A stretch of 64,000 bases of DNA. Source: Doryteuthis pealeii. Lineage: Eukaryota; Mollusca; Cephalopoda; Myopsida; Loliginidae. The stretch spans positions 77,575,894-77,639,893 of the forward strand of contig CM042152.1 of NCBI GenBank assembly GCA_023376005.1. Direction: 5' to 3'. Both the position numbers and the translations under genes were made by a program. Below, one piece after another: positions 53,346 to 64,000 of this stretch. Under the pieces are notes generated by a model. That model saw only the letters and a list, made by a program, of their open reading frames with translations. It searched no databases and was not told the origin of the DNA. Each line of letters starts with the position of its first letter. Position 1 is the stretch's first letter.

Positions 53346-53659
53346 TTTTAATATTAGTCTTTTAATGGTCATTTAGTCTTTTAATGGTCTTTTAATGGTC
53401 ATTTTTGGCTCTGTCAAACAAATAAGTAAACTAAAATTAATTCTTGAGTTTTTCCAGACAGAAACCTTTTTGTTTTCAGCTGGGTTTCTCCTAATCAAAA
53501 TAAGTCTTTCAATTTCAGATGTGAATGCCTATATATATGTTGTTGCGGAGTTCACGTATTCTTTGTTGATATATCTGATGAGTCTAACTTTCAGCGTATA
53601 TATATATATATATAATTTTTTTGTTAGGCTAGGATGAAGTCAATAATTTTGTATTTGTC

Positions 53660-55600
53660 GTTTATTTGCAGAGAGTTTCTGTCAAATAACAATCTCCCCA
53701 CTAATCTAATAAACAATATATACAAAATTGTTGACTTGATCCTTCCAATCCAACCAGCAACACTACATACAAATCAAAGGCACCACCATAGGCACAAAAA
53801 TGGCACCAAGCTATGCAAGCATATTCATGCACACACTGAAAACCAAACTACTACGGGAATACCCCCTAACCCCTATGTACTACTGCTGGTACATAGACGA
53901 CATCTTCCTCATATGGACACATGGCCTAAACAATCTACTAGGCTTCCACAAATACTGCAACAATTACCACAACTCAATAAGATTCACCCTAGAACACTCA
54001 CCCACCTCCAACCTCTTCTTAGACGTATTAATTTGAACCGAAAAAACATACTATCTACATCCCTATACTCCAAACCCACTGACAACCGCACATTCCTAGA
54101 CTTCAAAAGCTACCATCCTCTCAACCTAAAAAAGTTGATAATATACAGCATGTGTATATGAATAAGACACATCACACCACCAATTTAATATAAAAATTCC
54201 CAAAACCCCATAAAATTCATCAAAACAGCCATAAACAAAGTATCATCCCTAAACAGACAAGTGCTCCTCAAATACTTTGGCAAACGATATGCAATCCCTT
54301 TCGTAGTCAGCACAGTCTCTACCAACTGAGCACATATCTCACTTCCTGACACATTCAAACACAACAGTCGTCGTACGTAATTGGTTTGCTCTCCCAACAG
54401 TTCTAGTCTTCTCACTAGCACTATCCAAATATATCTTCTCTTCCACTCATTTCAACAGCCAAAATGATACTGCAGTCCTTCCCGCCGATCTGGGAGGGCA
54501 GGTTCATAAATACCCAATTCCTGACTTTCATCCGGGCTCCTTACTCTCAATTGCCTGTGCTGCACGTTCGACACTTATCAGCATGTGTCAATCTTCATGA
54601 CGAGACTTTACATCCGGGTTACTCTGCACTGCTCATGTGGAATTTCACCAGCATTTCAGCAACGAAGAGGTGATGAGTTCAATTTCCCTGGTCACTCGCC
54701 ACACTCCTCCCCCTCGCACAGGCCAAACATATCCGGACTCGTTTCATTTGTGGGGGCTGTGAATCTGCTCGTCCACAAACACAATCGAAAAAAACTAACA
54801 ATCGAATCCCAATGGTCTTCCACCAAGACATGCACAAACTGACCCAAACACTAAAAAGAAGAGTTAAAAAACCTACAATACAAACAAAAACAAAATCCAC
54901 CTTCCACAAACCATCCATCAATGCCAAACGACAACCACCCAACCTACACAACATCCTCATGCTCACCGCACTTGAAAACATCTTCATAATAACACACCAA
55001 AAAGGCAACCAAAAGTGCAACAAACCAAGATGCCTAGTATGTACACACCTAATAACTGACTCTTCATTCACAATTCCCCTGCAAATATCATCTACTACAT
55101 CTACTGCAGCAAATACATAGGAGAAACACAAAGAGACTTTAAACTCAGATTCAATAACCATAGATTAACCATTAGACATGAATCCCAATGCACCCCAATA
55201 GTAAAATATTTTAATAAGCCGCAACACACAATAGAAAACTTAAAATGCATTCTAATAGATCACAACTTTCCATCCACACAAAAACGCAAACACTGAAACT
55301 AAGTGGGTAGTCCACTTCTGCACACACACATGGGTTAACTCAGATCTTGGTAACTTAAACACTTACAAATATTTCAACACACATCCCGCATCAATGACCT
55401 ACATACCTACACCCACTCCAGCCAATCCCAATCCCGCCAAGAAGGTAGTGAAGACAGCTGAACATCAAAAGCAGGACGAGAAAGCATTACCCCTGGCCCA
55501 TAATAACGCCAGTGACCATTGTAGTCTAAAAAATCCTTGTAAAAGAAGGGTCTTTCCTTCAAAATTTTGGATGTCGATAAAATCTAGATAAAATTTAACA
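53660..55600 (+). pseudogene. Penelope-like element (RT plus GIY-YIG endonuclease), broken
   Basis: Order on the + strand: FLSNNNLPTNLINNIYKIVD (before RT); IKGTTIGTKMAPSYASIFMH and CWYIDDIFLIWTHG with the catalytic YIDD (53770-53920); IRFTLEHSPTSNLFLDV; IPFVV near 54300. Then KCNKPRCLVCTHLITD (55015-55060), a Cys-rich segment before the GIY-YIG domain, and NIVYYIY-like CSKYIGETQRDFKLRF with a following H (55085-55160). The tail is VNSDLGNL-type sequence and ends PASMTYIPTPTPANPNPAKK. RT-GIY-YIG fusion is diagnostic of Penelope-like elements, which insert by target-primed reverse transcription. Frames shift several times and a GC-richer segment (54460-54780) interrupts the middle. Confidence 0.88.
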
Positions 55601-55734
55601 GAAATATATCTTTTATACACTAAAATTTTAAAATTTCTTCAATTGTTAATAAAATTTGGTAGAATTATGTAAAAATTGGTGTATTTAAAAAAATCATTGT
55701 TGTCTGACAGACGCATGCACCTCCAATTCGATGT

Positions 55735-55935
55735 GTAAAATTACCCATCCCCTTCTATTTAACATAATAAAACTTGAATAAATGTTAATATTATCGTCAA
55801 AGTTTTGGGACAATTCAAAAGAAGAAACATTAAAATAACCCCTGATGACTTTTAAAGATGTTTTCAGCCTTCGAAAATAATGAACGAAAACAATGTTTAC
55901 ATTTCTGCACCATTGAATTTCGTGGCCAAACTACA
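55735..55935 (+). repeat. Dispersed repeat family 8, copy 2
   Basis: Colinear with 22080-22310: TTAACATAATAAAACTTGAA, GTTAATATTATCGTCAAAG, TTCAAAAGAAGAAACATTAA, AATAATGAACGAAAACAATG. It leads into the family 7 repeat. Confidence 0.55.
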
Positions 55936-55985
55936 GAGTTTTTTTACGTTATGTAACAAGCAAATAAATATTCCTCATGTTCTGT

Positions 55986-56540
55986 ATCGGAAATTCAACA
56001 GAGAATTATCTTCCCCTGCCACTAGGAGGCAAATCGCCAACAGGAGGTTAGCGCGAGAATCAAACCAAACCTCACTTATCAGGGAGCAGTCAACGAGGGA
56101 AGTCGCAAATAAGCGATCCCTAGACTTTACTTATCACAGAACAGTTACCAGGGAAGGACGTGAAAATAAGCACCTCCAGCCACCTCGCCCATAACCAGCA
56201 AACTTTCTAAGGCGTTGTATCAGCATACTTTCGAAGGCTGATACAATAGCATACTAACAGAAGGCTGAAAAACGAGAAACGACCTGACGAAGCGTCTTAA
56301 CAACATTACAACCAGCGACCAGAATAGCCCTGTTATCACCACTTCTTCACGAACGGTATTTAACCTCACAGATAAGTCTTGGTAGCAAATGCCAATAAAA
56401 TTTACAAGTTCTTGTATTATTTGTCAATACATGTATCAAATTTCCATTGTGTGTTTGTCTTCTTTTGTCCGAACAATTTGCCTACAACTGGGAGATTTAA
56501 GAGGCTCCCCCCTTTAAATCCGTAATTCCTCTTATCTGTG
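55986..56540 (+). repeat. LTR-like repeat family 7, copy 2
   Basis: Same order as 16645-17258: CAGAGAATTATCTTCC, GCCAACAGGAGGTT, TATA-like GGTATTTAACCTCACAG, AATAAAATTTAC, then TTGCCTACAACTGGGAG. Slightly shorter through internal deletions. The 104-codon frame starting at 55880 is not shared by copy 1 and is not treated as a gene. Confidence 0.5.
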
Positions 56541-57359
56541 GAGAGAGTTAATTTCCTATAATCACAGTCACCCCTCACCCACCATATGTCTTTAAATCAC
56601 CCTCACCCACCACAGATCTTTCAAATCCCTCTCATCCCCTACTAATCTTTAAAACAAGCTGGTGTAAATTTCACTAACATTCTTGTTAAGAATATTTTTT
56701 TTTATGTATATAGAATTGGATTATTTCTACTTTTCAATTTTTAGTTTTTAAGTTAAAGCGACGAAAATATCAAAGTGTACTTTAACTTTCTCTGGGGAGA
56801 AACATTGTCAAATGGGGCGAAGAATAAATTACCAAGTTTAGGAAAATATTAGTCACGAAACTTGTTCTGCCATGTGCCACAGAAAAATAATTATATCAGG
56901 CCGCATGTTAGAGACTGGAATGGTAGAGGGTTAAACTCTTAGCAGTGAAGAATTGTCAAAATTTCTACCAAATTTTGTGCTGCTTTTTCTTTTAGTTGAA
57001 CATTGATTTCTTCGTATGAAATTATCAAAGAAGTTATCTAAATAAAAACGTTTGATTAGATATCTCCGTAATAGATCTTCAAATTGTACAAATATCATTT
57101 CTAAGTGGGAAATGTATGCGATTTTATTTGTGTTAGTTTTAAAAACAGAGAAATTCAAATTTAGGGCACTAATGTCAAGGTTTATCAATAACTATGTCAG
57201 AAAACAACCGATTTTATTTTGATTTAAAAGAAGCATTTTATTTTTAATTTTTGTACTTTATCATTCATTATCTATATTGTCAGCACTTAATGAACTTTAT
57301 TTTCAGAAATATCCATGCATTAATTACGTCAATTTAATTCTTGTTTGATTGGTCAAATT
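56541..57359. other. Gene-free stretch
   Basis: 56545-56650 has three loose copies of a ~35 bp CCCTCACCCACCA..TCTTTAAATC unit. The rest is AT-rich, with no gene. Confidence 0.4.
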
Positions 57360-57365
57360 TTCTGG

Positions 57366-57395
57366 GAGAATAAAAGGGATAAAAACACTCAACAA
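57366..57395 (+). promoter_or_regulatory. Candidate TATA promoter of the ACP7-like gene
   Basis: GAGAATAAAAGGGATAAAAA at 57367-57386 is TATA-like and lies about 110 bp before the start codon at 57485. A start site near 57400 would give a short 5' UTR. Position-based inference. Confidence 0.4.
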
Positions 57396-57484
57396 AGAAT
57401 TAGTTTTACTGTTGTTGTTGTAATAGCAAACAACTATCAATGTTTTTGACAAATTGAATTCACAGAAAACCAAATTGACACAAA

Positions 57485-57587
57485 ATGTGGAAGATAACGT
57501 TGATTTACAGTTGTCTTATTTTCCTCCTGGTTCAATCTCGTCCAAATATTGTTACGCCCCCAGAACAAATTCATATATCATATGGTG
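57485..57587 (+). CDS. ACP7: Purple acid phosphatase type 7-like, first coding exon (A)
   Basis: ATG at 57485 starts a signal peptide (MWKITLIYSCLIFLLVQS) likely cut after QS. It is followed by RPNIVTPPEQIHISYGG, the opening strand of type 7 (PAPL) acid phosphatases, where PEQ(V/I)H(L/I)SY is strongly conserved. The donor GGTG|GTAAGT gives phase 1. The metallophosphoesterase motifs (GD..Y, GNHE, GH.H) are not in the window to the right, so the body must lie beyond 64000 or has been lost. These enzymes are secreted or lysosomal dinuclear-metal phosphatases. Symbol given by family only. Confidence 0.7.
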
Positions 57588-58325
57588 GTAAGTATTTATT
57601 TAATTACATCTCCTCGGGGACAGTTTTGATTCAGGAGCAATTTAACAAGGGTACCGAATGGGGATACGCATGAACAAGGGTAAAAATAGCCCTGATCGCT
57701 GTAACAGTTGTGACCACTAACTACTGGTAACTACATTAAGCCCGCAACATTCTAGTAGGGTTTGTTTACATCCGCCCAGCCTCATTTTGAACAGGCCCTA
57801 GGTACTAAAAGGGTTGCTGTAATTCACGTGAATAAATACATCTACATAAAACATATATCTGTGTGAGTACACTTATTTCAATTGCCACGACCAATGCCAT
57901 TTCTCTTTTGATGCAATTAGGGAGGTACTGTTGCAGGATTGGATCTACCGGGACGACGCTCACTTTCTTTTCTTTATTTCTTTTTTCGTTTTGTTCGAAG
58001 ACAAGAGCACATTATACCTACAAGTAGTATTAAAAAGAAAGAATATACAAACGTGTCCCAAAAAATAAAATAGGCACATCATATTGTTTTTTTAAATTTT
58101 TATGAACAAGAGGTACAAAATAGAAAAAGGCTTTTTTGATATGGATAGTGAAGATAGCTTGGTAGGGTCTGAGACAACACTTCGACTGTTCAAAAACCAG
58201 AGGCGAAAAAAGGTCGATAATGAATTTTTGGAACTGTCGTGATCCCTTATGGTGCACCCAATGGACTTGCAAATTATCTAAGGGAGATTATTATTTATTT
58301 TATGCGTATAATTGCTGATGCTGCT

Positions 58326-58371
<46 letters not shown>

Positions 58372-61300
58372 GGGTTGCACGCATTAATCCTTTAATTCTA
58401 GCCCGAAGGATGAAGAAATTGCCTGCCTGTCTTTGGGTGGTAAACACTTACTAAGCTTAGTTTAGTTTGGCACAAGGACAGAAATATGGCGCACTCAGTG
58501 AAAATTCAATTCACTAACAATATAGTCTGCGAATCTTACTCGTGAACCATTCCACCACGCCAATTGCCCATTTCTATCACATTGTGCTAAATTACCCAAA
58601 CTCTCAAATAATCTGAATTTATATTTTATTCTTGTTTTTTTTTGTTGGTTTTTTCGCGGGAGGGGGGGGGTTCATTAAAAAATATAATTAACAAATAAAA
58701 CCTTTCCCATAAAATTGTATCAGTACGATTTATATTGTTTAAGATTAATTGTGCTCGTGCATACACGTGTGTATATTTAACCCTTTCACAATGGGCAGGA
58801 TGTGATGCAAAAATAAATTTTTAAGTGGATTACTAGCTGGTTTGATTTCAGAGTTTTTTCCTCCCCTTAAACTGTACAAAGGTTAAAGGGCCCAGTCTAT
58901 CCTTCTAAAAAAGAAAAATAATTATTTTGTACTTTAACAAATCGAATGAATTTGCTAAATTTGATTTATTCGTAACATTATTTAATAAATGGACAAGAAA
59001 GAAAAATGCCAAATTGAAAAGTTGTTTTCACTGATATCACAAAATGTGTAGGAATTCACTGAAAGAATTTATTGTCATGTTTCAACTGCAGACGTTTTGA
59101 ACTCTTCACATTTAGGCCATGATTTATTTTTAATGACGAATATCATTTACTAAATGTAATTTAAGATGAAATATAATCAAAATATATAAATCTAATGCAA
59201 TATACATTAATCTATAGTTATGTCATTTAATGTTTTGTGTTTTATAAATATTGCTAAATTTTTATCAAGTTTTATAAATCTAATGCAGTATACATTGATA
59301 AATATACAATATATGTATAAAGTTCATTTAAATTTATAAATCTCTACTTATGTCATATAATGACCTCTCATCACCAATATCCACCAACGGAAGTGCAGGC
59401 GAGTTTGATGAATAAAGGAGTTTAAAGTTCTTCTCAATTGAAACAAGCGATGAAATTGTTTGCGTTTTGAGTATTAGCAGTTGGATTTCTGGTGTACGTC
59501 AAAGCGGACCTGTTTTATTTCATTTATTTATTTATTTTTGTGTGGAGGGGGGGGTCAATACTTAGATGTAGGGATTGGCGTTTTTTCGGATGTAAGGGAG
59601 ATAAATGCGTAAAACATCGTTCAAAAGTCGTCTTGATTTTTGGGTGTAAATAGGTAAGAATCTATGGATAATATCTTATCGTGTATCTCACCAATCCGGG
59701 TCAGTAAGGGAGATAACTTTTTAATACGTTTGATGATCCGTACTCTAAATATAGGTACTGGCATTAAAATCGTCTGCTACGAGTTTTAAAAACGAATTAA
59801 AAATAATTAGATCTATTATTTAAGGTCAAACTTTGTCTAAATCGATAAGTAGTAACATAATAACCATCATTTAAAAAAGAAAAATATCATTACATATGCA
59901 GTTTATTTTCAATAGATTTAAAACGATTTGTTTTGGTCAATTTCGACGCGATCCGCCATTCTGTCTATTTTTCAATGGTTTTACGCGCTTGTTTACAATT
60001 TTTATGTAACATTCGCGATTGCAAAAAAAAAATACCAAAAAACAGGTAATCATCCGATTTTAATGAAATTTTCAGTATTGATTTATCAATTAATTAATTT
60101 TATAATGCATCAGTTATTTTATTTCAAAACTTTAATTTAGTATTTATTCTATGAAAAATTAATATATAAAATTCATTTAAAATGTGAGAAGCATGATGTT
60201 AAGTTTAAAATGTTATATTTTTAGATACTAGAAATAAATATCTACTTAATGCAAACCTTATTTTTTAGATGAAAGTAATAAGTTTTGAAGGAAAACTCGA
60301 TTGAAAATGTACACACACACCCTTTTTAAGCAGAAAAAATATCAAAGTATAATTTTTTCTTTTATAAGATAATAGCCAATTAAATGATTATCGAAATGAG
60401 TAAAAAAGAAATCTCCAAAAAATTAATTATCTATTATTTTTTTACATTTTATTTTTCGATTTTCGGTACTTATTTTCTCATAGAAAAGCCACCGTAATTT
60501 TTTTTTTTCTATTCATAACTTCGGTCTTTTATCTCTTTATTTATACTGTAATTAGTACAGCATAAGACCAACTCGAAAAAATGTTGCGCCCCCAACATAA
60601 GGTGGGGACAAAATTAAGTGACCTGAAAAAAATTTTAAAAATTTGAAATAAAAGAAATAATGCATTATAAAGATCATTCATTGATAAATAAACACTGAAA
60701 ATTTCATTAAAATCCGATAATTCCCTGATTTTTGGTAAATTATTTTCTGTATGGGGTGGGAGGCTAATGTCAAAAACGCATTGTAGGTTCATTTTGCCAG
60801 TACCTATCTTAATAAGATCTTTAGTAATAATTTTTTTTTAATACATAAAAATCTCGGAAAATATGTTGCGCAAAATTGTCCTTTTTTAAACTTACATTTT
60901 TGGATAGATTAAATAAAGTTTTAGCTCTGGTAAAAATATTGACTTAGACATACATAGTTCCAGAAGTTTCAAATTCATTATTAAATTTTTATGTGAATAA
61001 AAATAGGCCAATTGATTCAGAAAAAAAATCCTTTTTTTTTTTCTTTTTTTTTTTTTCATCGATTCAAAGCAAAATATTGTTTTTAAAACTGCGAAATAAA
61101 ACAAACAAACAAACAAAAAAACAAACAAAAAAACAAACAAACAAACAAAACATGCTAACATGTTACATAAATTATTTTTTGAATTTTAAGAAAATAACTT
61201 TTAAATTTTCAAATAACTTTTTACGGGTGTTGAAATTTTCTTTATTTTTCCATTTTTTTTTCTTTTAATGTAGTCTTCTGGATTTGATCTTTATAGAAAT

Positions 61301-61687
61301 ATAAAAATTTGGGACTTTTTTATTTTTATTTCTATGACCATTGGGTCAATCTTTGGTCATTGACCAAAGATTGACCCTCCCCACCAATCATAATTGATAA
61401 AAAAATTAAAAAAACATTTTAAAAGTTTTTTTTTATGAAATAAGCTATTCATTATGAAATTAAGTCATTAATTAATAAGGTGCTGAAATTTTCATTGAAA
61501 TTGGATAATTCCCTGATTTTTTTATAGTATTTAAAAAAATTTTTTTTTTTTAATTACTTCTTTCGACCAAAAATCGTTATACCTAATTCTTATTGTTGTC
61601 TCCGGTGCCATAAACAAACAAGGGAGATAACTCTAAATAGATTTTAGAATTTATTTTTTTTAAATTACGCAGTGTAGTGATGAAAAG
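57588..61687. other. Intron or spacer between the two ACP7-like exons
   Basis: I see no further phosphatase exon. 57601-57960 is GC-richer and unclassified. 58318-58368 is a (GCT)n(GAT)n tract giving a poly-Ala/poly-Asp frame. 58480-58570 has a tRNA-like A-box word on the - strand (GGCGTGGTGGAATGGTTCAC). 59520-61000 and 61360-61570 are AT-rich dispersed repeats related to 6.0-8.0 kb and 14.3 kb. A CAAA tract lies at 61100-61150. Confidence 0.4.
58770..58905 (-). repeat. SINE family 2, truncated relic
   Basis: Complement of the family 2 tail and body: TTTAACCCTTTCACAATGGG, CAGGATGTGATGC, CTGGTTTGATTTCAGAG, AAGGGCCCAGTCTATCC. Head missing. Confidence 0.6.
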
Positions 61688-61810
61688 ATGAAAGTACACA
61701 TCGGATTTAAAATGTACTTTTTACTTCTATTAGCAACGATATTTTTTCTACGACTTGTTTAGGTTATGATCCTGTCCATTTTCAGCCTGAACAGATTCAT
61801 TTATCATATG
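61688..61810 (+). pseudogene. ACP7: Purple acid phosphatase type 7-like, second first-exon copy (B), frame broken
   Basis: ATG at 61688 opens a hydrophobic signal-like stretch (MYFLLLLATIFF from the second Met). The frame meets TAG about 25 codons in. From about 61755 the next frame reads YDPVHFQPEQIHLSYG and ends at the donor ATG|GTGAGT, phase 1, as in exon A. The frame change falls at or after a run of six T (61742-61747). One base more there would join the signal peptide to the PEQIH segment. Either a mutation, a homopolymer error in the sequence, or an exon starting at an acceptor (CTTGTTTAG|G, about 61762). Confidence 0.55.
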
Positions 61811-62084
61811 GTGAGTCGATCCAGTCCATTTTTTTCTTTGTCAACTGAACTCAGTATATATCGTCATGGGATAAAAAAGATTATTGTTTATTATTATCCT
61901 CAAAAACCAGGTTACTCATCCGAGATTATTCCTAGCGAAATTTAACTAAAACTTCTTTTCTTTAAGTTTTAGGAATTGGTCATGATTTTATTTATACACA
62001 GTAAAACACAAAAAGAATAGAATTGTTAAATTTATTTTGTTTTTATTCGCGAAGAAAATAGAATTAATCTCGTTTAAAAGGGCG
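61811..62084. other. Intronic/AT-rich stretch
   Basis: Follows the GTGAGT donor. No exon or element recognised. Confidence 0.35.
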
Positions 62085-62270
62085 TTAAGGGTAACCCGAA
62101 GCTGAACTTTTTAGACGTTATTTTTCCAATGCAAGTATCATTGGGGAACGAGAAAAGATGTTATAAACGGAACGGCTTTGGTCCGTTTACCAAAACTTCT
62201 CACATTTCCCAATGATACTTGCATCGAAAAATTAAGGCTAAAAAAAATTTGTTTTTGGGTTACCCTTGCC
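62085..62270. mobile_element. Palindromic element related to 32084-32436
   Basis: The left arm AAGGGTAACCCGAAGCTGAA, TTATTTTTCCAATGCAAG, ATCATTGGGGAACGAGAAAA pairs with the right arm CCCAATGATACTTGCATCG, GGGTTACCCTT. The centre is GGTCCGTTTACC/GGAACGGC. Same family as the tandem element at 32 kb. Non-coding. Confidence 0.75.
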
Positions 62271-62884
62271 GTGTTTTTATACTGGAATACATAGTTTCTT
62301 TTAATAACATTTAAAAAAATATTTTGTGCATTTTTTTTGTTTTTTTTTAACTTGATCTTTGTTGTTCTAAATGATTTTTCTTGTGAATTTTATTTAATTT
62401 GCTTGAATGTCCTAAATAGATGCAATTTAATAATCGCTAAATTATTTTAAAAGCCTATTGTACATTTAATAATTAATTAAAGTTCGGAGTAAGAAATCTT
62501 ACTGTTTTTTGTGGTTTTTGTTAATGGCCGAAAAAAAAAAAAACAAAAAAATCACTGGGAATTTTTTTTTTCTTCCGTTTTGTAATTGATTGAAATTCGG
62601 AATATTATCCGATATGTAAAATTAGTTTAATGCAGAAATTAATCTACTAAAGAAAGTTCAACAAATTATTAGTTCGATTCTCTTGTTGATGAAAGAAACA
62701 AAACAAAACAAAACACTTTTTTTCTTTCTTAGATGACTTTTTCTTATTTATTTTTTAAATAAAAACAAAACAAAATAAAAACATTATTCTAAAAACAAAC
62801 AAACAAACAAACAATACTATTATTCTTTAAAAAATGTAAATTATAATAATTTTGGGGCTGGATTTGCACAAATGTGTCAAAATT
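62271..62884. other. AT-rich gene-free stretch
   Basis: Many A and T runs (AAAC/CAAA tracts near 62700 and 62795). No gene or bounded element. Confidence 0.4.
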
Positions 62885-63043
62885 AGGGTGACCCAGAAAA
62901 AACAGAACCCAAAATATTTATTCATTTTCCAATTAAACTAACCTTAAACCGCAACCCTAACCCTAACCCATAACCCTAAACCCCCTAGTTAAAATTAACA
63001 GTTTTATTACAAAATTTGTGGGTTCTGTTTTTTCTGGGTCACC
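62885..63043. mobile_element. MITE with telomere-like core, second type
   Basis: Ends AGGGTGACCCAGAAAAAACA and its complement at 63019-63043. The core has CCCTAACCCTAACCC. Related core at 6602-6806, with different ends. Confidence 0.8.
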
Positions 63044-63050
63044 GGTATAC

Positions 63051-63165
63051 AGGGTGACCCAGAAAAAACAGAACCCAAATTATTTATTCATTTTCCCATT
63101 AAACTAACCCTAAACCCCAACCCAAACCCTAATCCTAACCATAACCCTAACTCTATAGGTACCAC
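63051..63165. mobile_element. Truncated copy of the same MITE
   Basis: Begins AGGGTGACCCAGAAAAAACA only seven bases after the previous copy, runs through ATTTTCCCATTAAACTAACC and a degenerate CCCTAA core, then loses similarity. Right end missing. Confidence 0.75.
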
Positions 63166-64000
63166 CAGACCGTTTAGGTCATCTTGAATAAAACGGAAAT
63201 AGATATTTCCGAACTTTGTTTATCAAAAATCTCGTTAAAAAAAGATCGTGCATGGTTGTTACAAAGAAAAATAGTTAATTCAAAGATCAAATTATCCGAT
63301 TGGGAAAAATTACACCGTTAGCTTAAAAAATAAACAAACCTATCCATATTACGTGCGAAAGGGTAATTTTCAGGCCGCGATTTAGAGAGAAAGAAATACA
63401 TATTATTACCCTCTTACAGTTATGCATCTAAGTACGGATGGGTGTAACGGACAAACTTTTTTAGCCAAATTTTTTCTATTAAAATGAATAAAATCTTTAA
63501 AAACTTTAATATTACAATTTAAAATGAATAACATCTTTAAAAACTTTAATATTACAATTTACTATGAATAAAAACTTGAAAAACTTTAATCTTAAAATTT
63601 CGCAGTGAAATTGACGTTTAAAAAATGTCTTCGGTTTTAGTATTAATTCTTAAAATCGAAAATAAAATGAAAATTTGAATATTTTTTCTAAGAGAAAAAC
63701 TGATAAAACAATCATTCAATATATTATTTTTATTCTAATTGGTCGTAAAAGTTAAATAAAATATTTTTTACGCTCAGAAAAACAAACTTTAGTTACCGAG
63801 AAGCGTCTCGTCATATGTCAGTTTTGCTCTTCCGTACATTCTAAGAATCACACATTACTATTCAACAATAAAAATTACAAATTCTTTTAAAAATATTAAT
63901 CGAGCACGGATCGGACCAACTTTTAGTTCAACTGAATTCTAAAATTCATGTTTTTAAATATCCGTGAAAATTTTGATTTTTTTCCACAGGAAAAAAAAAA
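63166..64000. other. AT-rich region with a 40-bp tandem repeat
   Basis: Three consecutive 40-bp units (63481-63520, 63521-63560, 63561-63600) share AAAACTTTAATATTACAATT. Otherwise AT-rich without recognisable genes up to the window end. Confidence 0.6.

Noticed and set aside
53575..53615. CTGATGAGTCTAACTTTCAG as a possible hammerhead
   Set aside because: No GAAA box follows at the needed distance and stem III cannot form.
54679..55161. 160-codon - strand open frame
   Set aside because: It is antisense to the Penelope-like element; the + strand carries the Cys-rich and GIY-YIG motifs.
55880..56194. 104-codon open frame
   Set aside because: It crosses the border of the LTR-like repeat and is not conserved in the other copy.
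58239..58454. Open frame with poly-Ala and poly-Asp
   Set aside because: It comes from a GCT/GAT trinucleotide tract. No other protein feature.

Overview
This 64 kb window is animal nuclear DNA. It is AT-rich, has spliced genes with long introns and is packed with degraded transposable elements. A mollusc, probably a cephalopod, is my best guess. That guess rests on the repeat style (many tRNA-derived SINEs, RTE-like and CR1/Jockey-like non-LTR elements, a Penelope-like element, hammerhead-ribozyme repeats, mariner relics, long TC/CA microsatellites) and is not a proven species call.

Host genes are few. The clearest is a complete TMEM98 orthologue on the + strand, with five coding exons between 39422 and 47591 that join in frame to 246 codons; a non-coding first exon may lie near 20.8 kb. 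At the right end, two separate signal-peptide exons (57485-57587 and 61688-61810) both end in the PEQIH-S-Y segment that opens purple acid phosphatase type 7 (ACP7/PAPL). Both have phase-1 donors and the rest of the gene lies beyond the window. They are either alternative first exons or a tandem duplication; the second is broken by a one-base frame problem in a T run.

Layout. 0-8 kb: SINEs, a fold-back mariner, a 500 bp microsatellite, a dead CR1-like LINE, and an AT-rich repeat mosaic. 8.1-11.2 kb: a nearly full-length but broken RTE-like LINE on the - strand. 12-16 kb: two more CR1-like LINE copies. 16.6-30 kb: gene-poor sequence with SINEs and AT-rich DNA. 30 kb: a solo LTR. 31-36 kb: MITEs and large palindromes. 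36-38.5 kb: two well-formed hammerhead ribozymes on the - strand, each 23-27 nt downstream of a tRNA-like B box. 39-48 kb: TMEM98, whose introns are full of SINEs, LINE and mariner fragments. 48-57 kb: a retropepsin fragment, a hAT-like MITE with a perfect target duplication, a degenerate hammerhead, a Penelope-like element (RT plus GIY-YIG), and LTR-like repeats. 57-64 kb: ACP7 first exons, palindromes, and MITEs with telomere-like cores.

The most unusual signal is the hammerhead/tRNA-like composite at 36.2 and 38.4 kb, inside or beside palindromic elements. Second are the paired ACP7 first exons, and third the telomere-repeat core shared by MITEs with different ends. All calls come from reading the sequence; nothing was searched against a database.
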